The position numbers and the translations under genes were made by a program. Under the pieces are notes generated by a model. It ran no database searches and was not told the origin of the DNA. It worked only from the letters and a program-made list of their open reading frames with translations. A DNA stretch of 64,000 bases from Zanthoxylum bungeanum. Its lineage: Eukaryota > Streptophyta > Magnoliopsida > Sapindales > Rutaceae. This document shows, one piece after another, positions 59,126 through 64,000 of the stretch. The first letter of the stretch is position 1. Each line of letters starts with the position of its first letter. The DNA is taken from positions 106,908 to 170,907 of the forward strand of contig SKCR01006521.1 in the NCBI GenBank assembly GCA_019454045.1, in the 5' to 3' direction.

Positions 59126-62100
59126 TGTTGGACAATTGTGACCCATAGCATCACTATTTGTACAGATCATGGTGTTGTTGTACAAATTAACTATGTGACC
59201 AAGGAAATTGCACTTTTATCATTTGTAATTAGATTACCAAGATATATAAATGATAAAAGGTCCTTATGATTAGTTCCAGATTGAGATGATATGTGACAGT
59301 ATCAATCCACAAAGGTTTAATCATTAAACATCCCTAGTCAGACTATTATCGAGATTGGACATCGATAATGCGTAAAAGACTAGTATTACACTTGTGCGCG
59401 TTGTGGGAGCATAACGGCATAGTTCTCATATATTTGGGTATTGGATACTCATGCAAGTGTAATAGGAGGTTGTGTTTACCGATGGTACAGAAACAGCTTC
59501 GCTCCGGATAGACCCCTCGGAATTCCATTGGTAGTATGACTATGTGTCTATGGAAGTCCGAATCAGGGTAGGTGTATTTGGTCTTAACCTGAGACTTGCA
59601 CCGCTAATACTTGCGACAATCAATATACTTTGGTTTTGGTCGTCCAGGGCTTTAACAGGTTCTGTGTACGCCTTTTCTGGGTATATTGAGAATCGTAGTG
59701 TATTGGGTGTGATGTCAAGATGAAAGTATCACTCCAGTCATAGTGGAGATGATGATCACATAGGATACGGAACTGGTGCTCTTTTATGCTGCAGCTATTG
59801 GGATATTATGACTAGGTCATGTTTATCCGATCATAGAGAATAGTTACCAGAGATCCGATATGTGCTTCGTACGGGGCAGACACAATTCCAGCCTCAGGCC
59901 TTGCACGTGACATTCGATGCTAGATCGTAATACGCAATACTACGTATACTACGCCTGATAAAGATTACATATTCCTTTAAGAATATTTCTGGAGAATTGG
60001 GTAGGCACGGTGCTTTGCTAGAAGCCAACCATGTCTTGTAAATCGGTAAAAACGTAGTACTAGGTACGTACGTGTTCGGATAGTTCGACGACCGGATTTA
60101 CTGCCCACATATCCGGGGATCTCATGGGTCGCTTCCTGAAGATTCACCGATGACGTATGACTCACACTTTATTAATCTGGGATTAATTATCAGAGAGAGA
60201 AAATTAATCTGGGATTAATTACGGAGATATTTTATCTGGGATAAAATATTATTTAAACAGAGAGAATGATTAATTTGGAATTAATTGATAAAATAATATA
60301 TTCGATATATTATAGGAAATTAGATTTCGACGCGGAATTAAAATTAGATTTTAATTCGGGAGAACGAGTTAATTTAATTCGTTAGCGATGTGAATAGTAA
60401 TTTTGTCAGGCATAATTATTTAATTAAATTTGATTTAATTACGTCGCAACGGAAAATTCGTTAATTCGGAATTAGCGAACCCGAGCATGGGAGTGTTTGC
60501 GGGCCCACTCGCATTTCCAATCAAGTGGGGCCCATAAGTCACATCACTTGTCAACTTTATCACTTTATTGTGATGGAAGTTGTTGGTTGATGGTTGAGTG
60601 TGTAACACACTTATGTGATGGCTTGAAAGACATTTACCATTTCTTTTTATTATTTTGGTATTTGACTTTCATTTTGTGTATTAGATACACAACAAACCAA
60701 CACAATACTTCTCACTCTCTCCCTCACACTCACGGCCTTGGGCCACTTTTCCTCTCCAAAATTCTGCATTTGCTGAGAACAACAATAAGTGCAAGGGAAT
60801 TTTGTGGCAAAATTTCCAAGGTGCTAACACACATTAGGAGTCATATAAAGGTGATAGGGAAACCCATCCATGGGCATGGAATCCACACACCAAGCTTGGA
60901 GCTTGAAGAACACAAATGGAGCACAATGAGGAGCCATTGCCGAGAGTTTCCAAGGAGGAGCAAAAAGTTTTGTGTTCGACACATCGCAAAGCCGATCATT
61001 GTAAGTATGATTCCGCCATACTTAGTATGAGTATTCACATGATTTCATTGGTTAATGATCTTGGGACTAACTGTAGGCATTGCATTTTTGCATATCAGCC
61101 CGATGATGAGTCTCGTATGGAGACAACTACCCCTTTAGTCATGAAAGCCACGAGAAACAGATGTTGGAAGGGTAAAGTTGGAAAATATAATTTTGTTGGA
61201 TTTTATCTGAGTTGATTAGCTTCGGCTGCTTGTTGGACTTCCATTTCAAAGCTTATCAAAGGCCCAAAACCCCACAAACCACTTACCAACCCAAAATACC
61301 CAAGCCCACCAAGCCAAGCCAAACCCACGCCCATGAGACACCATTCACGCCCATAGCCTTCCTAAATAGCCAAAATCACATTTAAACACATGCCTAAATC
61401 AAGTCAAATCCCTTCCTAATTAAAAGAAATCAAATCAAATCCTACCAAATCAAATCCAATCACCACCCCAAATAAGGAGATCTATTCCTTATGAAGAACC
61501 AATTAGGAGATTCTTTCATATTCAAATTAGGAAAGTCTTCTCTCTTTGCCTATAAAAAGAGGCCTTCACCCCCCATTCAAAACCTAGCACACATACTTCC
61601 CCAAGCACGTCCCAAACACTTTCTCAAGCCTCCTTGCACGTCCAAAAACCTCCTTGAAGCCTCCATTGCCGAATCATCAAGCCAAAATCACCCTTTAGTG
61701 CCGCAAATCCACTTTCTTCATCTATACCCTTCACGCCCAACACCCAAACTTAAGCCCTCTTTGCTGCGTCTTTAGCCACCATTCACAGCCCCAAAACACC
61801 CTCAAATAAACCTTATTCACAACCTTAAAGTCGTACAAAATATCCCCCAAAAGCAGCCCCAATTGTGCGCCCAAGTCAGCCCTGAAAACGGCTTCACTGC
61901 ACTAGTGAACTGCCTAGTTTAGCTTACTGTTCTGGTCAGTATTTGCTGCGTCCTTAACCCATAAAACAGTCCTAAAATCACCTAAACACCATCCCAAAAA
62001 CCTCCATAAAGTTTCCCTAAAAAATCCCCACAAACGCACCTCCCTAAGACTTCAAAATCACCCAAAACAGTCCGCTAAACCATCAAGACAGTGACCTGAA

Positions 62101-62991
62101 ACGTAGCAGCGAAGCAGCAGCGAAACGGACTTGAAACAGCAGCCCGAACAGCAAAACAGCGAGGAAAGACGTTGAGTTGGTGAACTAAAAGAGTAGCGGA
62201 TCATTCACCCTTCCAACGGACGTGTAACGCCATTTCTTAGACGATAAAAGAGGTTAGACCTGAGGGCACCTTTCTACTTATCTTCTTTATTGTTGTTTTA
62301 TTTATTTTGATATATAATTGCATGAGAGTCGTTTGAAGCATGATTTGATTGTTGGATGAGCGGGATATGTGTTCTCTTTTGTGGTATATCGGATGGAAAC
62401 CCGGACGTAAATTCCATAGCCGATTCCGAATGGACGGTAGTATGGTCTGCACTCGGGATACAATGCCACGTACCACTTAAGATGCACGCATCTCGTCTCA
62501 TCCTAATTTGTATTTGAGCATGTTATAGTCTTTAGGTTATATGTTTTTTATTTAAAGCATGGTTTAATTTAGTTTTTCATTCATTTGTTAAAGCATGTTT
62601 AGGTTGTTCATTATGCATGTTCTTAGTTTATGATGCGTTTGGGTAATGATTTATACATGTTGATTTAATGGTTCAATATGCTTGTTGTGTTACATTGCGT
62701 GGAATTATTTGGATGAAAGCATGTTAGATCTAAGTACCCTTGAGCATGAATGATGAATAGATTCGGTTAGTTTATTGCACAAATTATATCATCACAAGTG
62801 ACATAAGTAAGGGACCATTCCGAACCCAACGGTTTGAGGTCTTCCTTGCGAGGGGTGAGTGCGGCCTTAAATCTTTGTCCCGGTTCACACCGGGTGGCGC
62901 CTCCATGTTATTTCATACTTCCCAACTAGGCCGCGAGCCTAGAACAGCGTCGCCCAGTTTCTGTTGTCTACACTAACCTAGAAATCCAACA
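59126..62991 (+). mobile_element. Solo copia LTR, TSD CAGAC, interrupted by a Tat solo LTR
   Basis: Begins TGTTGGACAATTGTG like the copia2 LTR and ends TAGAAATCCAACA. It is flanked by CAGAC (59121-59125 and 62992-62996). Without the nested Tat LTR it is about 1.96 kb. The empty site, TAGACCAGAC joined to CTCCACATG, matches the uninterrupted copia1 LTR (reverse of about 21635-21675). No internal sequence remains, as expected after recombination between two LTRs. Confidence 0.9.
61072..62972 (+). mobile_element. Solo Tat LTR, TSD CTAAC
   Basis: TGTAGGCATTGC to GTTGTCTACA, 1901 bp, flanked by CTAAC (61067-61071 and 62973-62977). It holds the promoter box TATAAAAAG at 61551-61559. It is the most complete LTR of the family in the window, and a reference for the shortened Tat1 LTR and rearranged Tat2 LTRs. 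Confidence 0.92.
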
Positions 62992-62996
62992 CAGAC

Positions 62997-63216
62997 CTCC
63001 ACATGTTTGTTGGGTGTGGACTGATGCTCATGATATCCTGTGATATATCCAAAGAGGATCTGTTAGTCATGTGTGCAGGATTCAGGTGTCCATTTCGTGA
63101 TCTTTAAAATCTTTGACCGTAGTACATTCTAGAAGGGAGTTCCAAATATCAATTAAGAGATCATGAATATGTCAGGACATATATATGAATTGTACACTAC
63201 AGAGATTTGACGTTCT
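62997..63216 (+). repeat. Long-form copia LTR, continuation
   Basis: ATGTTTGTTGGGTGTGGAC matches the minus strand near 21640. Similarity fades after about 100 bases. It ends at the TGTAACACCC start at 63217. Confidence 0.6.
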
Positions 63217-63530
63217 TGTAACACCCGAAACTTTGCACAATAGCTAAAATAAAATTATAGCGGCCCGAAATAAATTTTCTTTTTCCTTTGGCCTGAGGAA
63301 AATAATGAAGTATTAAACGAAGCTGAATGTAACGAAAAAATAATAATAATACAAATAACGAAATGAAAATAACGGTGAATCGGATGTGAGTTTTCTCGAA
63401 GTATAATGGTGTCAGAGACGTATTACAGGAGGGTTAGGACTTCTATTGGCTTAAGGGCATCGTGTGAAATTAATATATACGGGGGTGCATAAAGAAAATA
63501 ATTTGAAGATTGTTTAGTAAATGGACCTAC
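63217..63530 (+). repeat. Start of a Ty3 chromovirus-like LTR, truncated
   Basis: TGTAACACCCGAAACTTTGC is a start typical of Tekay-type LTRs. The sequence changes to copia leader near 63530, so only about 310 bp is kept. Confidence 0.5.
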
Positions 63531-64000
63531 TAAGTATCAGACTTGGATGTCCACCTTATAGGAATTGGATGGGATCCAATTGATCTTAGAGATCTACCTA
63601 GTTAAGTATCATACAATTTGTTGGCCAAAGTCAAGATTGTGTGTTATTTAACGGGATCCTATCCCACTAGGAAATAAGGTTTCCCAAGTACTCCACAGAG
63701 GGTTAGAGGCTTGCCGAAAAATAGTGGGAGGCAAGTATTAAATTTGCAATATTCCTTTAGTTACTTGCCAAAACGCGCTCATTTCAAATTTTTCATCAAA
63801 TAATTAATATATCAGTTGGACTAATATTTAATGTTATTTTAAATTAAACAGTTAGACTGTATTCAAACTACTTCAATTATAGTTGATTATATAATTGGAT
63901 TATAGTAATCAATATATTTGAATTTAAACCAATTAAATTATAGTTGATTATATAGTTGGACTATAGTAATCATTATATTAAATAGTACCCGAAAATCGTT
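63531..64000 (+). mobile_element. Copia leader, continuing beyond the window
   Basis: Matches 26010-26134 and 34411-34712 of copia2: CAGACTTGGATGTCC, TTGTTGGCCAAAGTCAAG, the AATAGTGGGAGGC segment and TATAGTTGGACTATAG. The window ends where gag should follow within about 40 bases. Confidence 0.8.

Overview
This is nuclear DNA from a flowering plant, most likely a eudicot. It shows one intact host gene, a 13-exon SCAMP membrane-trafficking gene on the minus strand with GT-AG introns, embedded in nested LTR retrotransposons of the plant Ty1/copia and Ty3/Tat types. The species cannot be named from the sequence. No CRISPR, rRNA or tRNA gene is visible.

Layout. (1) 1-799: 3' end of a plus-strand copia LTR plus part of its untranslated leader. 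(2) 800-22198: minus-strand copia material (LTR 800-2853; degraded pol, gag, leader and PBS 14326-19487; LTR 19489-22198). A Tat-lineage Ty3/gypsy element (Tat1, 2854-14325) is inserted in its left LTR. Tat1 has a tRNA-Arg type PBS, broken gag-pol with two RNase H domains, and between pol and the 3' polypurine tract a LOG-like cytokinin-activation gene. (3) 22199-22396 and 40563-40745: the two halves of an older LTR, split by a copia element (copia2, 22397-40557, TSD TTACT). Copia2 in turn contains a minus-strand Tat derivative (Tat2, 26140-34405, TSD CCCAC) that keeps LTRs, PBS, PPT and large tandem arrays but has lost gag-pol. (4) 40746-48130: SCAMP gene with a short TIR transposon beyond its 3' end and a 497-bp Mutator-like MITE in intron 6. 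(5) 48131-57287: AT-rich spacer, truncated hAT element, Tat LTR fragment, probable chromovirus LTR with PBS, and a 5'-truncated copia (RT, RNase H, 3' LTR). (6) 57288-64000: CACTA-type end, then a three-layer nest: a long copia LTR split by a solo copia LTR (TSD CAGAC), itself split by a solo Tat LTR (TSD CTAAC). A short LTR start and another copia leader run off the window edge.

How the pieces relate. At least four insertions have matching 5-bp target duplications, so the order of nesting is read directly. The most unusual element is Tat1 with its LOG-like passenger (possible host-gene capture). The most unusual structures are the hypervariable tandem arrays in the Tat 3' regions and the unequal LTR pair of Tat2. 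All retroelement reading frames carry stops or frameshifts; SCAMP alone reads as a functional gene.
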